Shown here piece by piece: positions 44,453 to 53,418 of a DNA stretch of 64,000 bases. A program made the translations under genes and the position numbers. Position 1 is the first letter of the stretch; every line of letters starts with the position of its first letter. The DNA lies in NCBI RefSeq assembly GCF_024171695.1, contig NZ_JAMTCF010000026.1, forward strand, positions 1-64,000, given 5' to 3'. The notes under the pieces are model-generated. The model had not been told where the DNA came from, ran no database searches, and worked only from the letters and a program-made list of their open reading frames with translations. Source of the stretch: Actinosynnema pretiosum (lineage in GTDB: Bacteria > Actinomycetota > Actinomycetes > Mycobacteriales > Pseudonocardiaceae).

Positions 44453-45091
44453 ATGAGGATGATCACTGCTGTTTCCACCGAGGTCGTGGAGAAGCGCGTG
44501 TGGCGGTTGTGCCAGGACCACGCGGCGAACCTCCAGTTCCACGGCTGGCACCACGTGAGCTTCGTGCGCGACAAGGCCGTGCTGTTCGCGGGGCGCAACG
44601 GGGCGGACGTGGCGCTGGTCGAGGTGGCCGCGCTGGTGCACGACGTCAACTACGTGGTGCGCCGCAACTCGCTGCCCGTGGACGGGCGGGAGCTGCGGAT
44701 GGAGATCCTGGCGGACGCCGGGGTGCCCGACGAGGCGGCGCTGCGGGTCGACGAGGTGGTCGAGGAGGCGGAGATGCGCACCCGCGACCGGTGGATCTCG
44801 GTCGAGGCGCAGGCGCTGTCCGACGCCGACACCCTGTTCAAGGCGTTACCGGTGACCCCGGTCGTGCTGGCGCCGAAGTACCTGCTGGAGAACGGCATCA
44901 CGCTCCGCCAGCTCGCGCACAAGATCGTCGGCGAGCAGCGGTCCAAGCACGACGAGGGGTACTACTTCTACGACCCCCAGGCCGCCGCCCTGTACTCCAG
45001 GTGGGCGAGCGCGAACCTGGAGCTGTGGCAGTGCATCGTCGAGTCGCTGGACGACCCGACCGTGGAGGAGCTGCTGGCAGCGGTGCCCTAA
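44453..45091 (+). CDS. HD domain phosphohydrolase
   Basis: The 212-residue helical protein carries the HD pattern: His33/His34 (GWHHVSF), His63-Asp64 (ALVHDVNY) and Asp124 or Asp126 (LSDADTLFK). HD enzymes cleave phosphoester bonds in nucleotides or signalling molecules; the substrate is unknown. ATG 44453 has GGGAGG upstream, and TACCAT at 44420-44425 could be its -10. It lies 251 nt after the cupin gene with a GC-rich gap that shows no gene. It may work with the two upstream genes but probably has its own transcript. Confidence 0.82.
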   Translation: MRMITAVSTEVVEKRVWRLCQDHAANLQFHGWHHVSFVRDKAVLFAGRNGADVALVEVAALVHDVNYVVRRNSLPVDGRELRMEILADAGVPDEAALRVDEVVEEAEMRTRDRWISVEAQALSDADTLFKALPVTPVVLAPKYLLENGITLRQLAHKIVGEQRSKHDEGYYFYDPQAAALYSRWASANLELWQCIVESLDDPTVEELLAAVP

Positions 45092-45209
45092 ACCTGCCAC
45101 AACGAAGTTTTTCAAGATTTTCTCGAAAACCTCCGTAAGAGCCCGGCCGCTCGCGCGTCCCCCTACCGCCAGAGGGTGAGCCGCGGTCGGGCGTGGAGGT
45201 GTCTCGGGT

Positions 45210-45860
45210 ATGGAATTCACCGGTGAGAGGGCGGTCGGTGCTCCTCGCCAGCGCGAGCGCGCGGCGAGACCGGTCGGCGCGGCGGCGGCCCGCGCCGCGT
45301 TAGCCGTGTCGAGGAGCGACGTGACGGCGGCCGTGGCGGGCGACCGCGCGGCCGTGGAGAGGCTGCTGGGCGTGCTGCGCCCGCTGATCGTGAAGTACTG
45401 CCGCGCACGCGTCGGCGGCGCCTACGCCACCGCCGACGACGTGGCGCAGGAGGTGTGCCTGGCGGTGCTGAAGGCGCTGCCGAACTACCAGGACCAGGGA
45501 CGCCCGTTCCTGGCCTTCGTGTACGGCATCGCCGCCCACAAGGTGGCGGACGTGCACCGCTTCGCGGCGCGCAACCGCGCGGAGCCGGTGGCGGAGCTGC
45601 CGGACAAGCCGGAGTCGTCGGCGGGTCCGGAGGCGCGGGCACTGCAGGGCGAGGTGTCGGAGCAGATGGCGGAGCTGCTGCGGGTGCTGCCGGAGAAGCA
45701 GCGGGAGATCCTGCTGCTGCGGGTGGTGGTGGGGATGTCGGCGGAGGAGACGGCGCACGCGGTGCGCTCCACGCCGGGCGCGGTGCGCGTGGCGCAGCAC
45801 CGGGCGCTGGCGCGGCTGCGGGTGGCGCTGGCGGGCGGGGCGTCGTCGGTGCTGGCTTGA
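45210..45860 (+). CDS. sigD: SigD-like RNA polymerase sigma factor
   Basis: The 216-residue protein has sigma region 2 (RPLIVKYCRARVGGAYATADDVAQEVCLAVLKALPNY, in which ADDVAQEV is diagnostic) and region 4 (LPEKQREILLLRVVVGMSAEETA, then TPGAVRVAQHRALARL). This matches mycobacterial SigD closely (RPFLAFVYGIAAHKVAD). No anti-sigma gene follows. GGAGGT lies 9 nt before ATG 45210. The AT-rich patch at 45103-45137 (weak hairpin, runs of T) may terminate the HD gene. Confidence 0.93.
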   Translation: MEFTGERAVGAPRQRERAARPVGAAAARAALAVSRSDVTAAVAGDRAAVERLLGVLRPLIVKYCRARVGGAYATADDVAQEVCLAVLKALPNYQDQGRPFLAFVYGIAAHKVADVHRFAARNRAEPVAELPDKPESSAGPEARALQGEVSEQMAELLRVLPEKQREILLLRVVVGMSAEETAHAVRSTPGAVRVAQHRALARLRVALAGGASSVLA

Positions 45861-46418
45861 GGGGGCGGTGTTCCGCGCGGGTGACCTCGGGCAGGGGTGG
45901 CGCGCGGGGGCGGACGCGGGGCCGGGCGTCATCGGCGCCGGTTTGAGGTTGGGGCGGGGGCGGCTGCCAGCGGGGCAGGTGGGGTGAGGGGGTTCGGGGG
46001 CTGACGCTCAGCGCCAGCGAGGGCCGCGCGGGGCGGGCGCGCTGCGGGCATCGGCGCCGGGCGCGGGCGAAGGGGCGGGACGAACGACGGCGTGGGCGCC
46101 GCGCGTGGGGACGCGCGGACGGGCGAGGGGTGTGGGACGAGGGCTTGGGCGGGACGCCGGGCAGGACGGCGACCCGCCCGTTGGGCTGTCCGGGGCGGGG
46201 ACGGGAGCGCTGGTCGGGAACGGGGGACTTGCCAGGGAACGGGGGTCTTGCCAGGGGGCGAGGGACGCGGAGTGCGGAGCGGGGCGCGGGCGGGGCACAA
46301 GGCGCTGGGCGGGCAGGGCAGGACGAGGCGCTGGGAGCTGGCGGGGCAGGCACGGACGGGCGCGATTCCCAGTCCTGCGGCTCGGGAGCGCCCAAGGCGC
46401 GCCGAGGGGCGTGCCCGG

Positions 46419-46546
46419 TCGGCGGGGCTTGCGGGAGAGCCTGCCCGCTTGGCGATCGGCGGGGCTTGCCGAGAGGGCCTGCCCGGTTGGCCGTCGACGG
46501 GACTTGCGAAGGGGCCTGCCTGCTTGGCGATCGGCAGGCCTCGCGG
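46419..46546 (+). repeat. 37/38-bp tandem array
   Basis: Three units (46419-46455 of 37 bp, 46456-46493 of 38 bp, 46494-46530 of 37 bp) and a partial fourth share TCGGCGGGGCTTGC at the start and CCTGCCCGCTTGGC at the end. They are about 80 % alike by eye. Confidence 0.85.
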
Positions 46547-46859
46547 ACAGGGCGTCCAGGCGCGCCCCAAACGCCGGGGTCGGGGGTCTCAGACCCGGCT
46601 TCGACGGCGTGCGGACGCACGCGGGCCGAGGCCGTTCAGCCGCTCCCCCGGTCCGCGTGGCCGCCCGCGCGCTGCCCCGTTCGCCCGGCAGCGCGGCGCG
46701 GGCGCGGCGGGATTCCTCCCGGCCAGTGGCAGGACCTGCGCGAACAGCGCGCCCGGCGCCCCGCCGGACCGCGCGGGACGGGCTTCGGGGTCCGGGGGCG
46801 GGCAGTGCGGGGAGCGCACCCCGGCGGCTGAACCGCCCGGAACTGTCGGTCCCCGCCCC

Positions 46860-46865
46860 TACCCT
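46860..46865 (+). promoter_or_regulatory. -10 element for leaderless hypothetical gene
   Basis: TACCCT lies 7 nt before ATG 46873, with no ribosome site. Confidence 0.45.
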
Positions 46866-46872
46866 CCAGCCC

Positions 46873-47256
46873 ATGGGAGTCTCGCTCTACTACGCCGCCA
46901 CCCGCGCCACCCCGCTCACCGACGCCGAGCGCGCCGCCGTCGACGCGATCGTCACCCGGTGGAACGACACCGCCCCCTACCCGGACGACGAGGAGGGCCT
47001 CTACCTCTACCCCGTCGACGGCGCCGTGCTGAACGGCTCCACCAAGCTCCCCTTCGAGCTCGACCGCACCGTCCCCTCGCTCGTGCACTGGCAGGCCGCC
47101 GTCACCGAGCTGCGCCGCGCCCTCCCCGACGCCGACTGGCGGGTCACCGTCGACGACGGGGACGTGCCGTGGACCGACGAGCACGGGTACACCAACCCGG
47201 CGCTCGCGGAGCTCGACCTGACCGCCCTGCTCGCCGAGGACCTGAAGAACCCCTGA
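46873..47256 (+). CDS. Small conserved hypothetical protein
   Basis: The 127-residue soluble, acidic protein (SLYYAATRATPLTDAERAAV at the start, then PYPDDEEGLYLYP) is of unknown family. Normal codon use and a clear -10/ATG arrangement support it as a gene. It is monocistronic and followed by a hairpin shared with convergent ctaB. Confidence 0.72.
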   Translation: MGVSLYYAATRATPLTDAERAAVDAIVTRWNDTAPYPDDEEGLYLYPVDGAVLNGSTKLPFELDRTVPSLVHWQAAVTELRRALPDADWRVTVDDGDVPWTDEHGYTNPALAELDLTALLAEDLKNP

Positions 47257-47301
47257 AACCCCGGCCGCCCCGAAACCCGCGAGAACCCCCGGAAAAGCAG
47301 C

Positions 47302-47333
47302 GGGCCGGGGCCCGGAAACCCGGACCCCGGCCC
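47302..47333. terminator. Bidirectional hairpin terminator
   Basis: GGGCCGGGGCCCGG pairs with CCGGACCCCGGCCC (one mismatch, AAAC-type loop) between the convergent hypothetical gene and ctaB. Confidence 0.75.
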
Positions 47334-47354
47334 TCGCCGGGCGCTAGCCCTGGA

Positions 47355-48278
47355 TCAGAACGGCCACCCGAGGACCGGCAGCCCCACCACCGCGTCCACG
47401 GCCAGGCCGCAGAACACCAGGGTCAGGTACAGGTTCGACATGTGGAAGAACTTCATCGTGTTGGTCGACCCGCCCTTGCGGACCACCCCGTGCAGCCGGT
47501 GCGCGAACACCCCGAACCACACGCCCGACGCCAGCGCGACGCCCACGTAGATCCAGCTCGTCACCGGCGCCAGCAGCAGGCTGCACAGCACGGTCGCCCA
47601 GGAGTAGATGACGATCTGCCTGGTCACCTGCTGCGCGGTGGCCACGACGGGGAGCATCGGCACGCCCGCCCGCGCGTAGTCCTCCTTGAACTTCATCGCG
47701 AGCGCCCAGGTGTGCGGCGGCGTCCAGAAGAAGATCACGCCGAACATCGCCAGCGCGGGCAGCTCCACCGTGCCGGTGACGGCCGACCAGCCGATGACCA
47801 CCGGCATGCAGCCCGCGAGGCCGCCCCAGATGATGTTCTGGGAGGTCCGGCGCTTGAGCACCAGCGTGTACACGAAGATGTAGAACAGGATCGTCGCGAC
47901 CGCGAACACCGCGGACATCAGGTTCGTGGTGATCCACAGGAACGCGAACGAGACGACGCCGAGCACGACGCCGAAGATCAGCGCGTTGCGCGGTGGGATC
48001 GAGTTCTTGGCGAGCGGCCTGCTGCCCGTCCGCTTCATCACCGAGTCGATGTCGGCGTCGATGTAGCAGTTCAGGGCGTTGGCGCTGCCCGCGGCGAGCG
48101 TTCCGCCCGCGAGCGTGCACGCGATGAGCCACAGCGGCGGCAGCCCGCGCTCGGCGAGCAGCATCGCCGGGATGGTGGTGATCAGCAGCAGCTCGATCAC
48201 CCTGGGCTTCGTCAGCGCGACGTACGCGCCGACGACCTGCCGCGGACTCCGCGCAGGGGCCTGCGCAACGGCACTCAT
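47355..48278 (-). CDS. ctaB: Protoheme IX farnesyltransferase (heme O synthase)
   Basis: The 307-residue, nine-helix prenyltransferase of the UbiA fold attaches farnesyl to heme B to give heme O, the substrate of CtaA. The Asp-rich motif [18 protein letters not shown] and the second motif [18 protein letters not shown] are both present. ATG 48278 has GAGGAG upstream; the frame is open to 48374. It is divergent from tkt, as in many actinobacteria. Confidence 0.96.
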   Translation of the reverse strand: MSAVAQAPARSPRQVVGAYVALTKPRVIELLLITTIPAMLLAERGLPPLWLIACTLAGGTLAAGSANALNCYIDADIDSVMKRTGSRPLAKNSIPPRNALIFGVVLGVVSFAFLWITTNLMSAVFAVATILFYIFVYTLVLKRRTSQNIIWGGLAGCMPVVIGWSAVTGTVELPALAMFGVIFFWTPPHTWALAMKFKEDYARAGVPMLPVVATAQQVTRQIVIYSWATVLCSLLLAPVTSWIYVGVALASGVWFGVFAHRLHGVVRKGGSTNTMKFFHMSNLYLTLVFCGLAVDAVVGLPVLGWPF

Positions 48279-48557
48279 CGCAGGGCGCTCCTCTGTCAGA
48301 TCGGGGATGAACGGATCGTAACCGCGAGGTGTGGCGCCGGCCCTTTCGGGTAGGTGGTGACCAGGGGCACTCAAGCGCGAACACGCCCTGTGCGATCACG
48401 CACAGCGGATCTGCGCGCGTTCGGTGGCACATGCGCCCGAACAGCGGACTAGGCTGGTCGGAGGATGAGCAAAAACCGCGGATAGGCCCTGACGGGATCG
48501 ATTGAGAAGCCTTGTCTGTGGACCGCCGCCCGCACTGAGACTGGAGCTGGAATCTCC

Positions 48558-50651
48558 GTGTCCGATGACATCACCCGGCTGACCGAGGCCACCGTCCCCG
48601 CCGACTGGACCGCGCTGGACAAGCGCGCCGTCGACACCGCGCGTGTCCTCGCCGCCGACGCCGTCCAGAAGGTCGGCAACGGCCACCCCGGCACCGCGAT
48701 GAGCCTCGCCCCCGTGGCCTACTCGCTGTTCCAGCGGGTGATGCGCCACGACCCGGCCGACGCCGACTGGATCGGCCGCGACCGCTTCGTGCTGTCGGCG
48801 GGTCACTCCAGCCTGACGCTGTACATCCAGCTGTACCTGGCGGGCTACGGCCTGGAGCTGGACGACCTGAAGGCGCTGCGCACCTGGGGTTCCAAGACCC
48901 CCGGCCACCCGGAGCACCGCCACACCCCCGGTGTGGAGATCACCACCGGACCGCTGGGCCAAGGCCTCGCCTCGGCCGTGGGCATGGCGATGGCCGCCCG
49001 CCGCGAGCGCGGCCTGTTCGACCCGGAGGCCCCGGCGGGCGAGAGCCCGTTCGACCACCAGGTCTACGTGATCGCCTCCGACGGCGACATCGAAGAGGGC
49101 GTCACCTCCGAGGCCTCGTCGATCGCGGGCCACCAGCAGCTGGGCAACCTCACGCTGATCTACGACGACAACAAGATCTCGATCGAGGACGACACCGCGA
49201 TCGCGCTGTCCGAGGACACCGCCAAGCGCTACGAGGCGTACGGCTGGCACGTGCAGGTCGTGGAGTCCGGCGAGAACATCTCCGGCATCCTGGCCGCGCT
49301 GGAGGCCGCCCGCGCCGAGACGGCCCGCCCGTCGCTGGTCGTGCTGCGCACGATCATCGGCTTCCCGGCGCCGAACAAGATGAACACCGGCAAGATCCAC
49401 GGCTCCGCGCTGGGCGACGCCGAGGTGGCCGAGGTCAAGAAGGCGCTGGGCTTCGACCCGGAGCAGACCTTCGAGGTCTCGGACGAGGTGATCAACCACA
49501 CCCGCTCGGTCATCAAGCGCGGCGAGGCCGCCAAGGCCGAGTGGCAGAAGTCCTTCGACGCGTGGGCGGCGGCGAACCCGGAGCGCAAGGCGCTGCTGGA
49601 CCGCCTGATCGGCCGCGACCTGCCCGAGGGCTGGACCGACGCGCTGCCCGTGTGGGAGCCGGACGCCAAGGGCGTCGCGACCCGCAAGGCCTCCGGCGAC
49701 GTGCTGTCCGCGCTGGCCCCGGTCCTGCCGGAGCTGTGGGGCGGTTCGGCCGACCTGGCCGAGTCGAACAACACCACGATGAAGGGCGCGGACTCGTTCG
49801 GCCCGGAGAGCTCCTCCACGAGCACGTGGAGCGCGAACCCGTACGGCCGCACGCTGCACTTCGGCATCCGCGAGCACGCGATGGGCTCGATCCTCAACGG
49901 CATCGCGCTGCACGGCCCGACCCGCCCGTACGGCGGCACGTTCCTGGTGTTCAGCGACTACATGCGCCCGGCCGTGCGGCTGGCCGCGCTGATGAAGTCC
50001 GCCGTCACCTACGTGTGGACGCACGACTCCATCGGCCTCGGCGAGGACGGCCCGACGCACCAGCCGATCGAGCACCTGGCCGCGCTGCGCGCGATCCCCG
50101 GTCTCGCGGTGGTGCGCCCCGGCGACGCCAACGAGACCTCGGCGTCCTGGCGGGCGATCATCGAGAACCCGACCGGTCCGGCGGGCCTCGCGCTGACCAG
50201 GCAGAACCTCCCGGTGCTGGAAGGCACCAAGGAGAAGGCCGCCGAGGGCGTCGCCAAGGGCGGCTACGTGCTGGAGGACGCCTCCACCGGGACCCCCGAG
50301 GTCGTGCTGATCGCCACCGGCTCCGAGCTGCAGATGGCGGTCGAGGCGCGGAAGGTCCTGGAGGCCGACGGCGTTGCAGCGCGTGTGGTGTCCATGCCGT
50401 GCGTCGAGTGGTTCGACGCCCAGGACGAGGCGTACCGCGAGTCGGTCATCCCGTCCTCGGTGAAGGCGCGCGTCGTGGTCGAGGCAGGCATCGCCCAGCC
50501 GTGGCACCGGTTCACCGGTGACGCGGGCGAGATCGTCTCGATCGAGCACTTCGGCGCCTCCGCCGACTACCAGACGCTGTTCCGCGAGTTCGGCTTCACG
50601 ACCGAGAACGTCGTGGCCGCCGCCCGCCGGTCGCTGGACGCCACCCGCTGA
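48558..50651 (+). CDS. tkt: Transketolase
   Basis: This 697-residue TPP enzyme has [18 protein letters not shown] near residue 35, the GPLGQGLA loop, the TPP motif [14 protein letters not shown] and [11 protein letters not shown], then the Pyr domain [16 protein letters not shown]. It moves two-carbon units between sugar phosphates in the non-oxidative pentose phosphate pathway. GTG 48558 heads the six-gene operon tkt-tal-pgi-zwf-opcA-pgl. Confidence 0.97.
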   Translation: MSDDITRLTEATVPADWTALDKRAVDTARVLAADAVQKVGNGHPGTAMSLAPVAYSLFQRVMRHDPADADWIGRDRFVLSAGHSSLTLYIQLYLAGYGLELDDLKALRTWGSKTPGHPEHRHTPGVEITTGPLGQGLASAVGMAMAARRERGLFDPEAPAGESPFDHQVYVIASDGDIEEGVTSEASSIAGHQQLGNLTLIYDDNKISIEDDTAIALSEDTAKRYEAYGWHVQVVESGENISGILAALEAARAETARPSLVVLRTIIGFPAPNKMNTGKIHGSALGDAEVAEVKKALGFDPEQTFEVSDEVINHTRSVIKRGEAAKAEWQKSFDAWAAANPERKALLDRLIGRDLPEGWTDALPVWEPDAKGVATRKASGDVLSALAPVLPELWGGSADLAESNNTTMKGADSFGPESSSTSTWSANPYGRTLHFGIREHAMGSILNGIALHGPTRPYGGTFLVFSDYMRPAVRLAALMKSAVTYVWTHDSIGLGEDGPTHQPIEHLAALRAIPGLAVVRPGDANETSASWRAIIENPTGPAGLALTRQNLPVLEGTKEKAAEGVAKGGYVLEDASTGTPEVVLIATGSELQMAVEARKVLEADGVAARVVSMPCVEWFDAQDEAYRESVIPSSVKARVVVEAGIAQPWHRFTGDAGEIVSIEHFGASADYQTLFREFGFTTENVVAAARRSLDATR

Positions 50652-50683
50652 CCGACGACTCTTTTTCTAGGGGAGAAGCGAAC

Positions 50684-51796
50684 ATGACTGCGAAACCGCT
50701 GGCCGACCTCAGCGCCGCCGGTGTGTCGATCTGGCTCGACGACCTGTCGCGCGAGCGGCTGGACTCGGGCAACCTGGCCGGGCTGATCGCGGACAAGGCC
50801 GTGGTGGGCGTGACCACCAACCCGACGATCTTCGCCGGCGCCCTGTCCAAGGGCGACGCCTACGACGCGCAGGTGCGCGAGCTGGCCGCGCGCGGCGCCG
50901 ACACCGAGGCCGTGGTGCGCGAGACCACCACGACCGACGTGCGCAACGCCTGCGACCTGTTCCGCGACGTCTACGCCAAGTCGAACGGCGTCGACGGCCG
51001 GGTGTCCATCGAGGTGGACCCGCGCCTGGCCAAGGACACCGACAAGACCGCCGCCGAGGCGCTCGACCTGTGGAAGGCCGTCGACCGGCCGAACCTCATG
51101 GTCAAGATCCCCGGCACGGTCGAGGGCCTGCCCGCGATCACCAAGACGCTCGGCGAGGGCGTCAGCGTGAACGTGACGCTGATCTTCAGCACCGAGCGCT
51201 ACCGCGCGGTGATGGACGCCTACCTGGCGGGCCTGGAGCTGGCCAAGTCCAACGGCCACGACCTGCGCACCATCCACTCGGTGGCGTCGTTCTTCGTGTC
51301 CCGCGTGGACAGCGAGATCGACAAGCGGCTGTCCGCGATCGGCACCGACGAGGCCAAGTCCCTGCTGGGCAAGGCCGCGATCGCGAACGCCGTGCTGGCC
51401 TACGCCGCCTACCAGGAGGTGTTCTCCGGCCCGCGCTGGGAGGCCCTCGCGGCGGACGGCGCGAACGCGCAGCGCCCGCTGTGGGCGTCGACCGGCGTGA
51501 AGGACCCGAACTACTCCGACACCCGGTACGTCGACCAGCTGGTCGTCGACGGCGTGGTCAACACCATGCCGGAGAAGACCCTGGACGCGGTCGCCGACCA
51601 CGGTCAGATCACCGGTGACACGGTCACCGGCAAGGCCGACGAGGCGCAGGCCGTGTTCGACGCGATCGCGGCGGCGGGCGTCGACGTGACCGACGTCTTC
51701 GTCACGCTGGAGACCGAGGGCGTCGACAAGTTCGAGAAGTCCTGGGCCGAGCTGCTGGAGACCGTCACCGGTCAGCTGGAGAAGGCGAAGGGCTGA
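50684..51796 (+). CDS. tal: Transaldolase
   Basis: The 370-residue enzyme of the TalB-like actinobacterial type has [14 protein letters not shown] at the start and the Schiff-base Lys in [12 protein letters not shown]. It transfers a dihydroxyacetone unit between sugar phosphates. GGGGAGAAG precedes ATG 50684; it follows tkt by 32 nt. Confidence 0.96.
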   Translation: MTAKPLADLSAAGVSIWLDDLSRERLDSGNLAGLIADKAVVGVTTNPTIFAGALSKGDAYDAQVRELAARGADTEAVVRETTTTDVRNACDLFRDVYAKSNGVDGRVSIEVDPRLAKDTDKTAAEALDLWKAVDRPNLMVKIPGTVEGLPAITKTLGEGVSVNVTLIFSTERYRAVMDAYLAGLELAKSNGHDLRTIHSVASFFVSRVDSEIDKRLSAIGTDEAKSLLGKAAIANAVLAYAAYQEVFSGPRWEALAADGANAQRPLWASTGVKDPNYSDTRYVDQLVVDGVVNTMPEKTLDAVADHGQITGDTVTGKADEAQAVFDAIAAAGVDVTDVFVTLETEGVDKFEKSWAELLETVTGQLEKAKG

Positions 51797-51798
51797 CG

Positions 51799-53418
51799 AT
51801 GACCGAGGTGATCTCCGTGGAGATCGTCCGGGCGCCGAACGCGGAGCAGGTCGAGACCGTCGTGTCCGACCTGCTCCGCGACGCGGTGCCCAGCAGGCTC
51901 GCCGCAGGGGACGCCACGCTGTGGGGTCCCGAGGCCGAGCCCGAGGCGTCGATCCGACTCGCCTGGACGAAGCTGCACGAGACGTCCCGCCCGCTGCTGG
52001 CAGAGATCGCCGCGCTGCGCGCGGAGCTGCTGGCGGAGGGCGTCAACCGGGTGGTCCTCGCGGGCATGGGCGGTTCCTCGCTCGCGCCCGAGGTGATCAC
52101 CGGCACCGCCGGGGTCCCCCTGGTGGTGCTGGACACCACCGACCCCGGCCAGGTGGTCGAGGCGCTGGTGGAGAGCCCCGAGCGCTCGGTGCTCGTGGTG
52201 TCGTCCAAGTCCGGCGGCACGGTCGAGACCGACAGCCACCGGCGGATCTTCGAGGAGGCGTTCGCGGCTGCGGGCGTCGACCCGAAGTCGCGCATCGTCG
52301 TGGTGACCGACCCCGGCTCGCCGCTGCAGGAGGCGTCCGAGGAGGCCGGGTACCGCAAGGTGTTCCTGGCCGACCCGAACGTCGGCGGTCGCTACTCGGC
52401 GCTCACCGCGTTCGGCCTGGTCCCGTCGGGCCTGGCGGGCGTGGACGTCGAGAAGCTGCTCGACGAGGCCGCCGCCGCCGCGCCGCTGGTGTTCGCCGAC
52501 TCGGCGGACAACCCGGCCGTGCGGCTGGCCGCCGTGCTGGGCGTGGCGCACGCGCACGGCGCGGAGAAGGTCGTCCTCGCCGACACCGGCTCCGGCATCT
52601 CGGGCCTGGGCGACTGGGCCGAGCAGCTGGTGGCCGAGTCCACCGGCAAGAACAGCACCGGCCTGCTGCCCGTCGTGGTGGAGGGTCCCGGCGCGCCCGG
52701 TTTCGTGGACGCGGGCTCCGACGCCACGACCGTCGCGATCGGCCCGGCCACCGGGTCGTCCGCGCTCGCGGTCGAGGGCTCCCTCGGCGCCCAGTTCCTG
52801 CTGTGGGAGGTCGCCACCGCGCTGGTGGGCCGGGTGCTCGGGATCAACCCGTTCGACCAGCCCGACGTGGAGGCGGCGAAGAAGGCGGCGCGCTCGCTGC
52901 TGGACGCCCCGGCGTCCGGGCCCGCGACGCCCGCGTTCACCGACGGCCCGGTCGAGGTGCACGTCTCCGGCGGCGACTGGCTGCCGAAGGACGCCAAGAC
53001 GGTGGCGGAGGCGCTGCGCGCGCTGGTCGCGGCGGCTCCGGACAAGGGCTACCTGTCGGTGCAGGCCTACCTGGACCGGGTGAACGACGCGTCGTTCGCG
53101 CTCAGCAGGGCCGAGCTGGCCAAGCGCACGCACCTCCAGACCACCTTCGGCTGGGGCCCGCGCTTCCTGCACTCGACCGGCCAGTACCACAAGGGCGGTC
53201 ACCAGAACGGCGTGTTCCTCCAGCTCACGGGCGTGTCCGACCAGGAGCTGGCCGTTCCCGGCCGCCCGTACGACCTGGCGACGCTCCAGCTGGCGCAGGC
53301 CCTCGGCGACGGGCAGGTGCTCGCCGAGCACGGCCGCCCGGTGCTGCGGCTGCACCTGACCGACCGGGTCGCGGGGCTCGCCCAGTTCGTGGAGGCCATC
53401 CAGGAGGACGGCTCGTGA
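51799..53418 (+). CDS. pgi: Glucose-6-phosphate isomerase
   Basis: The 539-residue protein has two SIS folds, with MGGSSLAPEVI and VSSKSGGTVET in the first (sugar-phosphate binding) and STGKNSTGLLP later. It interconverts glucose 6-phosphate and fructose 6-phosphate, linking the pentose pathway with glycolysis. It is placed between tal and zwf, as usual in this cluster in high-GC actinobacteria, and its stop overlaps the zwf start (GTGA). Confidence 0.92.
   Translation: MTEVISVEIVRAPNAEQVETVVSDLLRDAVPSRLAAGDATLWGPEAEPEASIRLAWTKLHETSRPLLAEIAALRAELLAEGVNRVVLAGMGGSSLAPEVITGTAGVPLVVLDTTDPGQVVEALVESPERSVLVVSSKSGGTVETDSHRRIFEEAFAAAGVDPKSRIVVVTDPGSPLQEASEEAGYRKVFLADPNVGGRYSALTAFGLVPSGLAGVDVEKLLDEAAAAAPLVFADSADNPAVRLAAVLGVAHAHGAEKVVLADTGSGISGLGDWAEQLVAESTGKNSTGLLPVVVEGPGAPGFVDAGSDATTVAIGPATGSSALAVEGSLGAQFLLWEVATALVGRVLGINPFDQPDVEAAKKAARSLLDAPASGPATPAFTDGPVEVHVSGGDWLPKDAKTVAEALRALVAAAPDKGYLSVQAYLDRVNDASFALSRAELAKRTHLQTTFGWGPRFLHSTGQYHKGGHQNGVFLQLTGVSDQELAVPGRPYDLATLQLAQALGDGQVLAEHGRPVLRLHLTDRVAGLAQFVEAIQEDGS

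Larger units (their letters stand above)
45861..46872. other. 1-kb repeat-rich intergenic region, no convincing gene
   Basis: The stretch is GGGCG/GGACG-rich. Long open frames exist on both strands but are low-complexity (Arg, Pro, Ala), carry no domain and have no ribosome sites. Short repeats such as GGGAACGGGGG (near 46205-46250) are present, and a 37-bp tandem array lies at 46419-46546. The array period is not a multiple of three, which argues against coding. Confidence 0.6.

Noticed and set aside
46419-46546. CRISPR-like array
   Set aside because: The units are contiguous with no unique spacers and no cas genes are present, so it is a simple tandem repeat.
46008-46874. A 288-codon minus-strand frame in the gene-free kilobase
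   Set aside because: It is a low-complexity Pro/Arg/Ala translation without a ribosome site. It crosses a 37/38-bp repeat whose unit does not keep the frame.
46092-48353. A 753-codon plus-strand frame across the 1-kb gap and ctaB
   Set aside because: It is antisense to ctaB, whose prenyltransferase motifs are certain, and it runs through the non-triplet 37-bp array.
48465-48485. Tiny ORF (MSKNRG) after GGAGG upstream of tkt, as a leader peptide
   Set aside because: Six codons without regulatory codon runs or an attenuator hairpin are too little to support a leader peptide.
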